Part shown: positions 50,501 through 60,606 of the stretch, piece by piece
Position numbering within the stretch: position 1 is the first letter of the stretch
Layout of the letters: the number at the start of each line of letters is the position of its first letter
DNA from: Aralia elata
Lineage: Eukaryota; Streptophyta; Magnoliopsida; Apiales; Araliaceae
Reading direction: 5' to 3'
DNA length: 64,000 nt
NCBI GenBank assembly: GCA_034770075.1
Contig: CM068377.1
Location: 70,224,358 to 70,288,357, forward strand
Notes under the pieces: model-generated
What the model saw: only the letters and a program-made list of their open reading frames with translations
Told to the model about the DNA's origin: nothing
The model's database searches: none
Program-made: the position numbers and the translations under genes

Positions 50501-52875
50501 CTGGGCACGAGTTCTATTGCTTATTGGATGGCTACTCCGGTTATAATCAGATAGTGATTTCCCCCGAAGATCAGGAAAAGACTACCTTCACGTGTCCTTA
50601 CAGTACTGTTGCTTTTCGGAGGATGTCTTTTGGCTTATGCAATGCACCAGCGACTTTCCAAAGATGCATGATGGCCATTTTCTCAGATATGGTCAAAAGC
50701 AACATGGAGATATTCATGGATGATTTTTCAGTGTTTGGTGACACGTTTGATAGTTGCTTAGAAAATCTGGTCCTGGTTTTGAAAAGATGCGTGGAGACCA
50801 ATTTAGTGCTCAACTGGGAAAAATGCCACTTTATGGTGCAAGAGGGGATAATTCTTGGGCACAAGGTGTCGTCAAATGGGTTAGAGGTAGATCAAGCCAA
50901 GCTGGAGACAATAAAAAATCTACCCCCACCAACTACAGTCAAGGGAATAAGGAGATTCTTGGGACACGCCGGATTTTATAGAAGATTCATAAAGGACTTT
51001 TCTAAGATCTCTAAGCCTTTATGTAGCCTATTGGAGAAAGATGTTCCCTTTAAGTTTGATGATGAGTGTCTTGCGGCTTTTGAATTGTTGAAAAGGAAAT
51101 TGACTACAGTGCCAGTCATTGTAGCACCGGATTGGTCAAGGCCGTTTGAGTTGATGTGTGATGCTAGCGATTATGCTATTGGGGCTATTTTGGGCCAACG
51201 AAAGGAAAAGATTTTTCACACCATTTATTATGCTAGCAAAACACTGTCCGATGCCCAACTCAACTATACGACTACCGAGAAGGAGTTACTTGCGGTTGTG
51301 TATGCCTTTGACAAATTTCGGTCGTACTTAATTGGAACTAAAGTAGTGGTGTTCACTGACCATTCTGCCATAAGATATCTGATTTCGAAGAAGGATGCGA
51401 AGCCAAGGCTGATTCGATGGATACTTCTACTCCAGGAGTTCGACTTGGAAATTCGGGATAGGAAGGGGACGGAAAATCAAGTGGCAGATCATCTCTCGAG
51501 ATTAGAAAACAATGACCACATCAAGGGAGACAAAACGGTGATCAATAAGTTCTTTCCAGATGAGCATTTGTTTGTGATTCATTCCGAAGTCCCATGGTAT
51601 GCCGATTTTGTTAACTATTTGGTTAGCAACGTACTTCCTGCTGATTTGACCAGTCAGCAAAAGAAAATGTTTCTGCATGATGTAAAAAGGTACATGTGGG
51701 ATGAGCCGTTGTTGTTCAAACATTGTGCCGATCAAATTATTAGACGGTGTGTGCCACAAAGTGAAGTAGAGAGTATTTTACACCATTGCCATGATTCACT
51801 ATACGGAGGTCATTACGGAGGCGAGAAAACAGCGGCCAAGGTATTACAGGCAGGATATTTCTGGCCAACGTTGTTTAAGGACGCCCACCACTTCGTGCAA
51901 AGATGTGATAGATGTCAAAGGGTGGGAAATATTTCTAAGCGTCATGAGATGCCCTTGAATGCCATTTTAGAAATTGAAGTCTTCGACGTTTGGGGAATAG
52001 ATTTTATGGGACCACTCCCATCGTCCTTTAACAACTTATACATTCTTTTGGCGGTCGACTATGTCTCTAAATAGGTGGAAGCAAGTGCTTTGCCGACTAA
52101 TGATGCTAAGGTGGTTCTAAAATTTCTGCAAAAGAACATCTTCACACGATTTGGCACTCCAAGAGCAATTATCAGTGATGAAGGGAGCCACTTTTGCAAT
52201 AAGTATTTCTCTGCTACCTTAGCCAAGTATGGGGTAAATCATAAAATTGCTACAGCTTACCATCCCCAAACCAGTGGTCAAGCTGAAGTTTCAAATAGAG
52301 AAGTGAAGAGAATTCTGGAGAAAGTTGTTAATCCAAACAGAAAAGATTGGTCAACAAAGTTAGATGATGCGCTTTGGGCTTATCAGACCGCTTATAAGAC
52401 ACCCATTGGCATGTCACCGTACCAATTAGTCTATGGCAAAGCATGTCACCTCCCGGTGGAACTTGAACACAAAGCTTATTGGGCCATCAAAAAGTTGAAC
52501 TTTGATCTCACGGTTGCGGGGGAAAGGAGACTTCTTCAGCTGAATGAACTCGATGAATTTCGTCTTCAAGCATATGAGAACTCTAAGTTATACAAGGAAA
52601 AAGTCAAGAAGTGGCACGATTGGAAAATCATCGAAAGGAAATTTGAGCCGGGACAAGCAGTGCTACTCTACAACTCTAGATTGAGATTATTTCCAGGGAA
52701 GCTTAAATCTCGGTGGTCTGGTCCCTTCATTGTCAAACAAGCATTCTCTCATGGCGCCGTTGAAGTCTTTGCAAACAATCCGGAAGAGTCATTCAAAGTA
52801 AATGGTCAAAGATTAAAGCATTATTGGGATGGTGATGTCAATCGCCAGAAAACCTCAATCACACTTGCCGATTAA
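47518..52875 (+). pseudogene. Gag-pol of Athila-B, one frame with four stop codons
   Basis: The frame starts at the ATG at 47518 (MQTRSK, typical for the family) and stays open for about 1786 codons except for TAG at 47536, TAA at 49678, TGA at 50407 and TAG at 52072. Domains in order: gag (about 47700-48300), a Gln-rich linker, aspartic protease with LCDLGASINLMSLS (about 49375), reverse transcriptase with MDDFSVFG (50717-50740), RNase H (about 51130-51500), integrase zinc motif (51784-51920), D-D-E residues (GIDFMG, ISDEGSHF, GQAEVSNRE) and integrase tail to 52875. Family comparison suggests that the stops replace Gln or Trp codons by C-to-T type changes. No frameshift was found. One paired-box unit is read through in gag at 48923-48966. 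Confidence 0.92.
48923..48966. other. Palindrome pair within Athila-B gag
   Basis: Boxes at 48923 (GCGCGGCCGCGC) and 48955 (ACGCGGCCGCGC), again offset by 32 bp, with spacer CTGAAATACAAAGGGAGGCA. In the reading frame the boxes give SAAAP and ATRPRP. They sit in the variable linker just after the conserved TLRSGKQL, where the related Athila-A has unrelated sequence. Confidence 0.7.
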
Positions 52876-52925
52876 AGTTTGAAACAGGGAGTAGTCAGGC
52901 TGAAAGACTTTAAATCAAGCGCTAG

Positions 52926-52941
52926 TTGGGAGGCAACCCAA
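52926..52941 (+). other. Conserved Athila hairpin after integrase
   Basis: TTGGGAGGCAACCCAA, preceded by AGCGCTAG, about 50 bp after the pol stop. Partner of 38744-38759 in Athila-A. Confidence 0.65.
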
Positions 52942-53122
52942 TCTTTAATTTCTTTAAGTTGAAATTCTGTTTAGGAGTATTTAGTAGTGTTAGTTTTGTT
53001 TTGAATCAATAGTAATTAGTTACTTTATTTCTTTTTATTTTCTTTTAGGTTTCACATTAAGGCTTCATAATACAGATTCAAACATAAGAGCTTAACAAAG
53101 AAAATTGCATGTTGCCAGGACA

Positions 53123-53330
53123 GCGCGGTCGCGCCCAAATTATGAAGGAGAGAAGCGCGAGCGCGCATACTTCCAAATTTAATTTTCTTCCTCTCTATCA
53201 CTCTGCGCGGGTGCGCCGATTTTCTACTGCCAAACTGCGCGAGCGCACAATCCACCAGAAATCAAGTTTTGCTCTCTGTTCCATCAGCGCGAGCGCGCTG
53301 TTTTTAAGCTATTACTCTGCGCGACCGCGC
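53123..53330. promoter_or_regulatory. Three palindrome pairs upstream of env-position ORF
   Basis: Boxes start at 53123/53155, 53205/53237 and 53287/53319. Each pair is offset by 32 bp and successive pairs by 82 bp, so the whole is a regular array. Centres are GT/AG, GG/AG and AG/AC; some outer CpGs are decayed (TGCGC, CGCAC). The spacers share no sequence. The array ends about 430 bp before the ORF start at 53761 and could be part of a promoter or leader for it, which is inference. Confidence 0.6.
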
Positions 53331-53760
53331 CGCCATCAGTAATCCGTTTTTAAAACTTGTTTGAAACCCGACCCAGTGGCTACCTTATATTCCTTTTCCA
53401 TCTTGGACTCTTATTTTTTCAGTAACCTCTTCTTATTCAAACTGATACTTCTCCTCATCCCTTCCTTTTCCAAATCAAAAGCCAATTCCTATCAACATTC
53501 ACTACTTCACGAAATCAAACTCCTACATTCACAAACCCTAATCCTTGTTCTTTCTTCATCTTCTTTCTTCTCCAACTTTTCACCTTCTACAACCCACTCC
53601 TTATTTTCCAAACCCTAAAATCCGAATCCTCTAATCATCTAAGTGTGATCCAAGAGAGTTTTTCAGTGCATTGCAGTGGAATACCGAGGAATTAAAGTGG
53701 TTCAGAGTGAAGGAAGTCGGTACATTGTGGTTTGGGTTTTTCTTCATATTACGATTTAAC

Positions 53761-54930
53761 ATGGCTCCAAAGAGAACTCGTGTGATATCCTCTTCGAGTA
53801 GTAGCGACGAAGAAGTTGATGAAAGGGATGTGTTAGACACCCATCGGTTTGTCAATCTTTCGGCTCAACATAATTATTTAGATGTGTGGCTTGGTAAGAA
53901 TTTTGTGCAAGAAAGAGGGTTGAAGCAAGATGACGACGATGGGATGATAAAGCGACAGATTAGGGGGCATGGATGGACGTTATTTGTTGAATCCCTTATG
54001 CCAGCCCCGATGGCAATTGTTCGAGAATTCTATGCCAACGCTCGGGAAACACAAAATGGTATCTCTTATGTGCGAGGCAACGAAGTGAGATATGATAAGA
54101 CAGCCATCAATGATCTGTATCATTTGCAAACACGCCCTGAAGATGGTTCCGACTGGTTTGCTTATGGGCGTTTGAATATTGATTTGGACTTGATTGTTTT
54201 AGAGATGTGAAAGTCGGATACTCAGTGGACTACTAAGGTCGGTACTACCCAGAAACTGCATTTCCCACACACGGCTCTCAATCGGTACGCGAAGGCGTGG
54301 TATGGCTTTATCTGTGCTAGTATGCTTCCTACGAGGCATATGAATGACGTTACAAAAGACCGAGCTATACTGTTATATGGAATTCTAAAGGGCAAACTAA
54401 TTGATATGGGAGCCCTCATTCACTCGTCCATGTTGCGATCCATGCGAGGGAGTACCTCTGGCGGAATCCTGCATGCTTCAATTATTAGTCGTCTTTGCAT
54501 AGCAGCTGGGGTTACGTGGGACAACGAGACTTTACTGCTGCCAATGAAGGATATTGATCATAATCACATCCAGAAGTACGTTGTCTGGGATGGTGGCGAG
54601 TCTCATCCGCGAGGACTTGGATTCCTTATGGGTAGTGCTGATGTCGAAGAAGAGGAGGATGCAGGAGCAGATGACGCAGAGGCTGCCATGCCAGTGACTC
54701 CTACCATGTATGCCCACCAGGAACGCGATCTGCGTCGTCTTCAGAGAACGATGGACGCTCTACATGCAGATTTCCGTACGTATTCTATGGACTTTTCTGG
54801 AGCGTTTTTGCAGGCATTCAATCAGTTGGGTGTACAGGTCTAGTTTCCCACTTTTGGTTCCACTAGTTCATACCCACCACCGGATACTCCTCCCGAGCCT
54901 ACTGCGGGAGATGATGATGCGGCTATTTAG
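53761..54930 (+). pseudogene. Athila env-position ORF (putative plant transposon protein type)
   Basis: Begins MAPKRTRVISSSSSSDEE at 53761, an acidic/Ser-rich start, and has a central globular region with RFVNLSAQHNYLDVWLGKNF, MAIVREFYANARE and VRGNEVRYDKTAINDLYHL. This resembles the putative plant transposon protein family found downstream of pol in Athila-like elements. In-frame stops at 54208-54210 (TGA) and 54841-54843 (TAG) break it, and the frame then continues to 54930. The second half has an acidic stretch (VEEEEDAGADDAEA) and a possible coiled coil (HQERDLRRLQRTMDALHADF). I see no signal peptide or membrane helix, so envelope function is not supported. Confidence 0.7.
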
Positions 54931-55791
54931 GGGAGTTTCTTTCCTTCCCCTTGTGCTTTAATTTTTACAATGAGGGCATTGTCTAACATGAGTTTGGGGT
55001 GGGGGTGATAGTTAATTTTGTGTTTGCATGATAGTTATGCATATTGTCTGTCAGTTGCTTTGATTTGTGTTCATGTAAGTTAGTTTGTGGTGCATTTAGT
55101 TCGTTGCATGAATCTAAGTGAGTAGTTGGTATGATTTTGGCTCGGCCAATGATGAGTTTGGTTTTATTGTGTTAACGTGGACAGTATGATACAATAAATG
55201 TGTTGACTAGTTAGGTTCTGTGGCCTTTGTTACTCGGGTAATTAGATCCTTAGGGGTGTCTTAACACCTAGTGCCCTAAAGCCGACTGGTTTAGAAGCTA
55301 CTGATTGAACGCTCGTTACTTGGGTGACATTGAAAAGCCTAAGAGAGCCTGACATTGCACAGTTAAGCATAAATACGAGATGGAGCGTAAAACACACTCG
55401 TAAAAGAATAAAGTTAGAAATAAGACTTGTTAGTACCCTCATGCTTAGTATTTGCTTAATTTTGGTTGGATTTGTTGTATTTGCTTGAATTAAATTGAAC
55501 GTAGATTATTCTTGTTCTAGAGTTGGTTATGCGGCTTTATTTTGAACTTTGGATAGTTAAAGTGATTAATGAACACACACTCACAACTTGGGTGTTGACA
55601 GGTGTATTCTGTTTGATTGATTGGGATTATTAGTTCCTATTGACCGAATTTATTGTTCCAAGTTAGTTTTTGATATCTCTGAGGCTAACAGTTAAGATTC
55701 ATACTGGTTATTGGTTGGATTCTTAGGCATGGTAGTTGTTAGTTGCATTCATGTTATTATTTTGCATTGCTTGGGGACAAGCAACAGTTCG
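54931..55791 (+). other. Athila-B 3' non-coding region
   Basis: About 860 bp between the last ORF and the polypurine tract with no coding potential. The one recognised element is the conserved hairpin motif at 55377-55400. Confidence 0.6.
55377..55400 (+). other. Conserved Athila 3' hairpin motif
   Basis: GAGATGGAGCGTAAAACACA followed by CTCG, nearly identical to the three copies in Athila-A (37921-38016, other strand) although the surrounding sequence does not align. Confidence 0.65.
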
Positions 55792-55805
55792 AGTTTGGGG
55801 GTATT
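55790..55805 (+). other. Polypurine tract of Athila-B
   Basis: GAGTTTGGGGGTATT lies directly before the 3' LTR start TGATGAG at 55806. Confidence 0.75.
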
Positions 55806-57181
55806 TGATGAGTAGGTTTTATACCTACGAATTGGATACTATTTGACTGCATTATTGTCAATTTCCTTAAGTCGTAGTTACTTTTCATGCGTTTTTTGTG
55901 TTTGTGTAGGCACTCTGCATTTGGAACCAAAGTGGTGGGGAATGGAGCATTGAAGCAGGAAAAAAAATGAAAAGAATAGTAAGTTGTTGAGGAGCTGCGC
56001 GGCCGCGCGGGAATTGTATTGGAAGGCGGCGCGAGCGCGCAGGGTGTCAGACCGAGCCTCTGCTGGGATGCTGCACGAGCGCGCTGTGGGTATGCTGTGG
56101 CTTGGCACGGGCGCACTAGTGCGTGTTGACTGAGTTGACTTTTCAGCAATTTAAAAGAATTTGATGTGTAACTGGATTTGATACTCTTTAATTAATTAGG
56201 GTTTTTATTAGATACTATAAATAGTTGTTGAACTTATTATTAAAAAAAAAAGCCTTAGTTTTTGGAGCAATTGGAGGAGAATTGAAGCAAGTTGATAGCA
56301 GGAGAAAGCAAGGAGGAGCAGGACAGAGATTGGAAGATTGCTTACAGTGTTTCTTCTCTTTTCTCTCTATTCCAAAATTTTGATGTTATTAAACTTGTGG
56401 ATGATGAATTCTAGTTTAATTATGAACTAAAATTCTTTTAAGGCTATAATGGATCTTAATGCGTAGTTTTGAATAGCATGCTTCTTTGAATATTATGATT
56501 AGTTATTGTTGGATTGTCTATTATGGTTTGTGCTGAATTATTTAATTATCTGGCCAATAATTACCGAGATAATCTGTATGAATTCGAGAGATGAAGTATA
56601 GATTTAGATCTGACCATAATAGCATGTGATTGTGTTTTCTGCTATCGATGGAATTCATAATTTGTGATTAGGATAGAGGTATACCTATTCACCGCATGTA
56701 ATTAAAATAGGGAACTTGGACTTTAAATCTTTTTTAATTGTAATTCACATAGAAATATGGTGAGTTAGTTATCTAGGGTGATTAACTTGAGTCTATCAAT
56801 TGTGGATTTGAGTTAAGTTGTTTATGAAACATTGAAAGATGGTCATAAATAGTAATGAGTTCCTGGTTAACAATCCAGATTAACTAGCATAATCCAAAGG
56901 GAGGCATGTTAAGTAAAATAAAGCATTAAGTGAAGTTATAGTCTTAAGTCTTTAAAAATCTGTTTTCAAACTAGTGTTAGTAATTTAATTTAGAATTAAT
57001 TAGTTAAATTCAAAACCTTAGAAATTGTTGATCATTTGTTTACTAAAATAGATTTGATTTAAATTGGGAATTTGTTATTATAGAAACAATTCTTCTCTGT
57101 GGGACGATACTCTACTTTCACTTTATTACTTGTGGACTGCGTATACTTGCGTATGATTGCTAGTATAGATTTTGGCAAACA
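55806..57181 (+). repeat. 3' LTR of Athila-B
   Basis: 1376 bp. Near-identical to the 5' LTR except for about 140 extra bases around 56665-56810 and scattered substitutions. The extra block is flanked by TTTGTGATT and ATTGTGGATTT, so loss from the 5' LTR between short direct repeats is likely. Confidence 0.93.
55997..56116. promoter_or_regulatory. Two palindrome pairs in Athila-B 3' LTR
   Basis: Boxes at 55997/56029 and 56073/56105, the LTR duplicate of those at 46349-46468. Here the third box has decayed to GCACG and the fourth to GCACGGGCGCAC, and the 32-bp offsets are unchanged. Confidence 0.6.
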
Positions 57182-57783
57182 TTATTACTATTATTATTAT
57201 TTAATTCCTAATAGGGATTGGGAATTAATTAATAGAAGTACTCTCTCATGAATTCCTAATTGGATTAGGAGCATAAGTAATTAAAGGAGTTTAATTATAA
57301 TAGAAACTCTAATCCTAAATAGTTTAGGGAAGGGTTATTCCTACATCTATAAATAAGAGGAGTCTTATCATAGATTAGGGTTACACACTCTTGCATGAGA
57401 ATTGTGGAGAGTACTTACAATTTCTATAGAGATAGAAACTAGGGTTTTGCCAACACTCAACTTCTTGAATACCTATTCTTCCTTGGTGGATCACCTCTGG
57501 AGGCCAAACACTTGGGTGGCTAACGTTGATCAAAGGAAGGAATCTCATTGGTGGAATTCAAGGAGAACATGAAGGACTAGGAGTTGAACTTGTACCCGAG
57601 GAAGCTTTGATCTACGAGGGTATAATTCTTATTCTCTCTCTCTCTCTTTCGTTTAATTGATAATTAAACACACGGATAGATCATGGTGATAGTTTGTATT
57701 AAAATTTTAAAATCCATTTTATCACGCTTCCGCCCTATTTGTGTAATTTGATTGCATGCTTGCGTAATATACAAACCTAACAG

Positions 57784-57795
57784 TGGTATCAGAGC
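57784..57795 (+). other. Primer binding site of copia element, tRNA-iMet type
   Basis: TGGTATCAGAGC one base after the LTR end, complementary to initiator tRNA-Met. Confidence 0.9.
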
Positions 57796-57901
57796 CTAAT
57801 CTTGTGCTAATTATCGATTATTATGATTCCATGTATGTATGGATATGCGATTGGATCGATTTTCTAGGCAAAGAAAAAAAAAATTTGAACTCTGCTACGC
57901 G

Positions 57902-58019
57902 GCGCGACCGCGCCGCGTCCAGTTCGTTCTAGAGCGCGGCCGCGCCCGAACCCAGAAACTGTTTCTGAGGGTGCAGCGCGGCCGCGCCGCTCCTAGTTTA
58001 ATTTGGAGCGCGGCCGCGC
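57902..58019. promoter_or_regulatory. Two palindrome pairs in copia leader
   Basis: Boxes at 57902/57934 (centres AC and GC) and 57976/58008 (GC and GC), both pairs offset by 32 bp; the pairs are 74 bp apart. All four boxes are undecayed. The spacers are CGCGTCCAGTTCGTTCTAGA and CGCTCCTAGTTTAATTTGGA. This element is unrelated to Athila, so the shared architecture is not simple homology of the host elements. Confidence 0.7.
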
Positions 58020-59054
58020 CGTTCTGCAAAATCTGAAAAAAAAATTATTTTGATTTTATTTATTTTCAATTAAGATAAAAGGTTTATTTTGAATTGGAAT
58101 ATGATTAAAATTAAAAGTTTTATTTTAACTTAGAATTGGATTCCATGTTAACTAGAATAAAAGATTTTATTCTATTTTGGAATAGGATTCTATGTTTCCT
58201 AGAATAAAGGAGTTTATTCACATATGGAATGGGATTCCATGTTTCCTTAAAAAATAAAGATGTTTATTTTGATAAGGAATAGGATTCAATATATTTTATT
58301 TTTCATTAATTTTAAGTTAAAATAAAGGAGTTTGTTTTGAACTTGAAATTGAATTCCATGTTAATTAAAATAAAGGAGTTTATTTTGATTTGGAATTTGA
58401 TTAAAAATAAAGGAGTTTATTTTTATTCAACATTGGATAAAATAAAATAAAGAAGTTTATTATGATTTAAATTTTGATTAAAATACAGGAGTTTATTTTT
58501 GTTTCAAAATTGGATTTCTAGTAAACTTTTAATCGCCCATTAAATGATATCAATGCATATATGGAATGGTTTTATTATTCATGAGATGAATGTTATTTAT
58601 TGATGCGTATGGAGATATGTATGATAATAAATAAGGATTGATTATGGACTATTGACCAATGTGTGATTGGATTTATTTTAGAGGATGCTTGAATGAATGG
58701 GTTTTTTTATAAATGGGGTCTGCGTACCTCGTCTTCTCTAATTTTTCTTAATGTAAATTCTATCTCTCTCCTATGTACTTTCCCTTGACTGCTGATCAAG
58801 GTTTCTATTTATTGTAAATAGTTTATGTAATAGGTTTAGTTAGAATTACTTGAGGAATTAGAGACAAAGGAGCAAGGAGCGCTTGAAGACCTGTTTGTAA
58901 TGGAGCCCGGGTTTAAATATAATAGTTATATTTAAATTTAATTCTTGCACCCTAGGTTTGACCTTTTGGTTCACTTGGTGACTCTAGTGAACCAAACTAG
59001 AATAAAAGTCCATAATCAATCCGGGTAGAATATAGTATTCTATATGTGCATGTT

Positions 59055-59057
<3 letters not shown>

Positions 59058-59143
<86 letters not shown>
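59058..59143. repeat. (AT)n(GT)n compound microsatellite
   Basis: About 17 AT repeats followed by about 25 GT repeats. Confidence 0.9.
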
Positions 59144-59144
<1 letters not shown>

Positions 59145-59772
59145 ATGTGCGCTAAACAAGATGAGACAAATAATAACAAACCCCTCAAATAAATCATATT
59201 AAGTCCTAAGCATTCAAAGATATTTGGAATATCGAACGTCGCCTTCTAGCATGGTAAAGCAATCGAGTATTAAATATTTAATATGAGTTTGTTGTGTCAC
59301 ACAAGGCAAGTATTAAATATTTAAGATGTTGCCTTATCACATTTGATGCTTATAAATAGACTGAACGATGATGTTTTGTTGTGTCACACAAGGACAGTAT
59401 TTTTCTTTTGAATATATGGAAGTGCTAGGTTGGACTTAACTTGAATAATTTTGATTCGGATGTGTCACACTTGATCAAAATAATCTAAGAGGCAAAATAC
59501 AAGGAGTTACATAGTGATGTAATTGACAATAGTTGTCTACCTATTTATTATATATAGTTTGTTGTATCACACAAGGCTATATACATTTGAAATGGGATCC
59601 TTATTCTCACTAGAAAATCTTTAATTAGAATTGTCGAACTATATATTGTGGGTAATATAGTTTGATGAAAAAGTGAGAGATACCAATTTAAAATAAAGAC
59701 CTAATTTATTTTGGTAATTAATTAAATGAATGTATGCTAAAATATTATCTATTTCATTTATAAAATTTTACA

Positions 59773-60606
59773 ATGTCTAATTTACTATCACTGCGGAGCA
59801 TATTAGATGCTACTTAACTGGACCAAATAACACGGACTAGTTAAGGAATTTGAGAATAGTTCTCAAGGTTGAAATGCTATCTTATGTCCTTAATACGCCT
59901 ATCCCTGCAATGGTTATAAACAATGCCTCTGAGGAAGAGATTGCTACTTTTAGAAAGTGGCAAGATGATGCACAGTTGGCTCCATGCATCATGCTCGCAT
60001 CCATGAGTAACGAGCTTCAGCGTCAGCATGAAACTATGGATGCTCCTACTGTACTCCTGCACCTTCAAGAAGTTGAATGGTAAGGAAAGTAGGACTGCTA
60101 GATATTAGATATCTAAGGAGCTCTTCCGATCTAGAATGACCGATGGCACTACAGTATAAACAAATGTTCTAAAAATGATCAATCTGATTGAACAATTAGG
60201 ACAACAAGTTTTTGTCATGGATGGAGAATTGATCCAAGATTTGATCTTGTAATCACTTCCGGACTCTTTTGCACAAATTGTTGTGAATTTCCACATGAAC
60301 AAGCTATATGTCAGCCTGCCTGAGTTGCTTAAATATGTTGAAAACTGTAAAGAGTCACTTTCCAACCAAGAAAGACCAAGTCTTACTGGTAGATGATTCT
60401 TCCAGGAAGCGGAAGAGGGCCAAAGGATCTTCTTAAAAGAAGAACAATTCAAAGAAGGTATAAGGAAAGGCAATAACTAAGGACACTAAGAACAAAACTG
60501 ATGCAGATAGCAAAGAAGTTTGCTTCCACTGCAATAAGCCTGGACACTGGAAAGGAAACTGTAAGGAGCATCTTGCAGAGGCTAACCATAAGAAGCTTAG
60601 TGAAGG
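59773..60606 (+). pseudogene. Copia gag remnant
   Basis: Starts at the ATG at 59773 (MSNLLSLRSILDAT). After a frame change it shows LKVEMLSYVLNTPIP, ASMSNELQRQHETMDAP and LLHLQE (59850-60080), then fragments such as VNFHMNKLYVSLPELLKYVE, and ends in a CCHC knuckle (CFHCNKPGHWKGNC, 60521-60562). Several stops and shifts make it non-functional. Right after the knuckle the sequence jumps at about 60607 into LTR sequence, so all of pol is deleted. Confidence 0.8.

Larger units (their letters stand above)
46158..57181 (+). mobile_element. Athila-type gypsy element B with env-position ORF
   Basis: 11,024 bp, + strand, LTRs 46158-47392 and 55806-57181, target duplication TTATT (46153-46157 and 57182-57186), tRNA-Asp primer site and polypurine tract. 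A single gag-pol frame is interrupted only by stop codons, and a further ORF lies where Athila elements carry env-like genes. The LTRs, gag, post-pol region and downstream neighbour contain paired GC-rich boxes. It is far better preserved than Athila-A and so is probably the younger insertion. Confidence 0.94.
34750..57782 (+). repeat. Copia 5' LTR, split into three parts
   Basis: Parts are 34750-35680, 45910-46157 and 57187-57782, together about 1775 bp once the target-site copies are counted once. They match, in order, the solo LTR at 60999-62805. A TATA box (TATAAATA) is at 57348-57355, followed by a stretch ending in CTAACA at the primer site. Confidence 0.88.
57796..59772 (+). other. Long copia 5' leader
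   Basis: Nearly 2 kb without coding sequence between primer site and gag. It holds the paired boxes at 57902-58019, a degenerate minisatellite built on AATAAAGGAGTTTATTTTGA (58070-58520), an (AT)n(GT)n microsatellite (59058-59143), and four copies of a near-palindromic phrase TTGTTGTGTCACACAAGG (about 59289, 59377, 59459 and 59560). Confidence 0.65.

Noticed and set aside
53123..53330. CRISPR-like array
   Set aside because: The regular boxes and unique spacers recall CRISPR superficially, but the boxes are 12 bp, pairing alternates 20- and 38-bp gaps, there are no cas genes and this is a plant nuclear retrotransposon.
46349..58019. Cloning-linker origin of the GCGGCCGC (NotI) strings
   Set aside because: Only some boxes contain the NotI site, others have AG, AC or GT centres, and several show CpG decay, so they are old genomic sequence.
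57839..58036. 65-aa Arg/Ala-rich reading in the copia leader
   Set aside because: Its composition comes from the GC-rich boxes; it has no family resemblance and lies in a non-coding leader.
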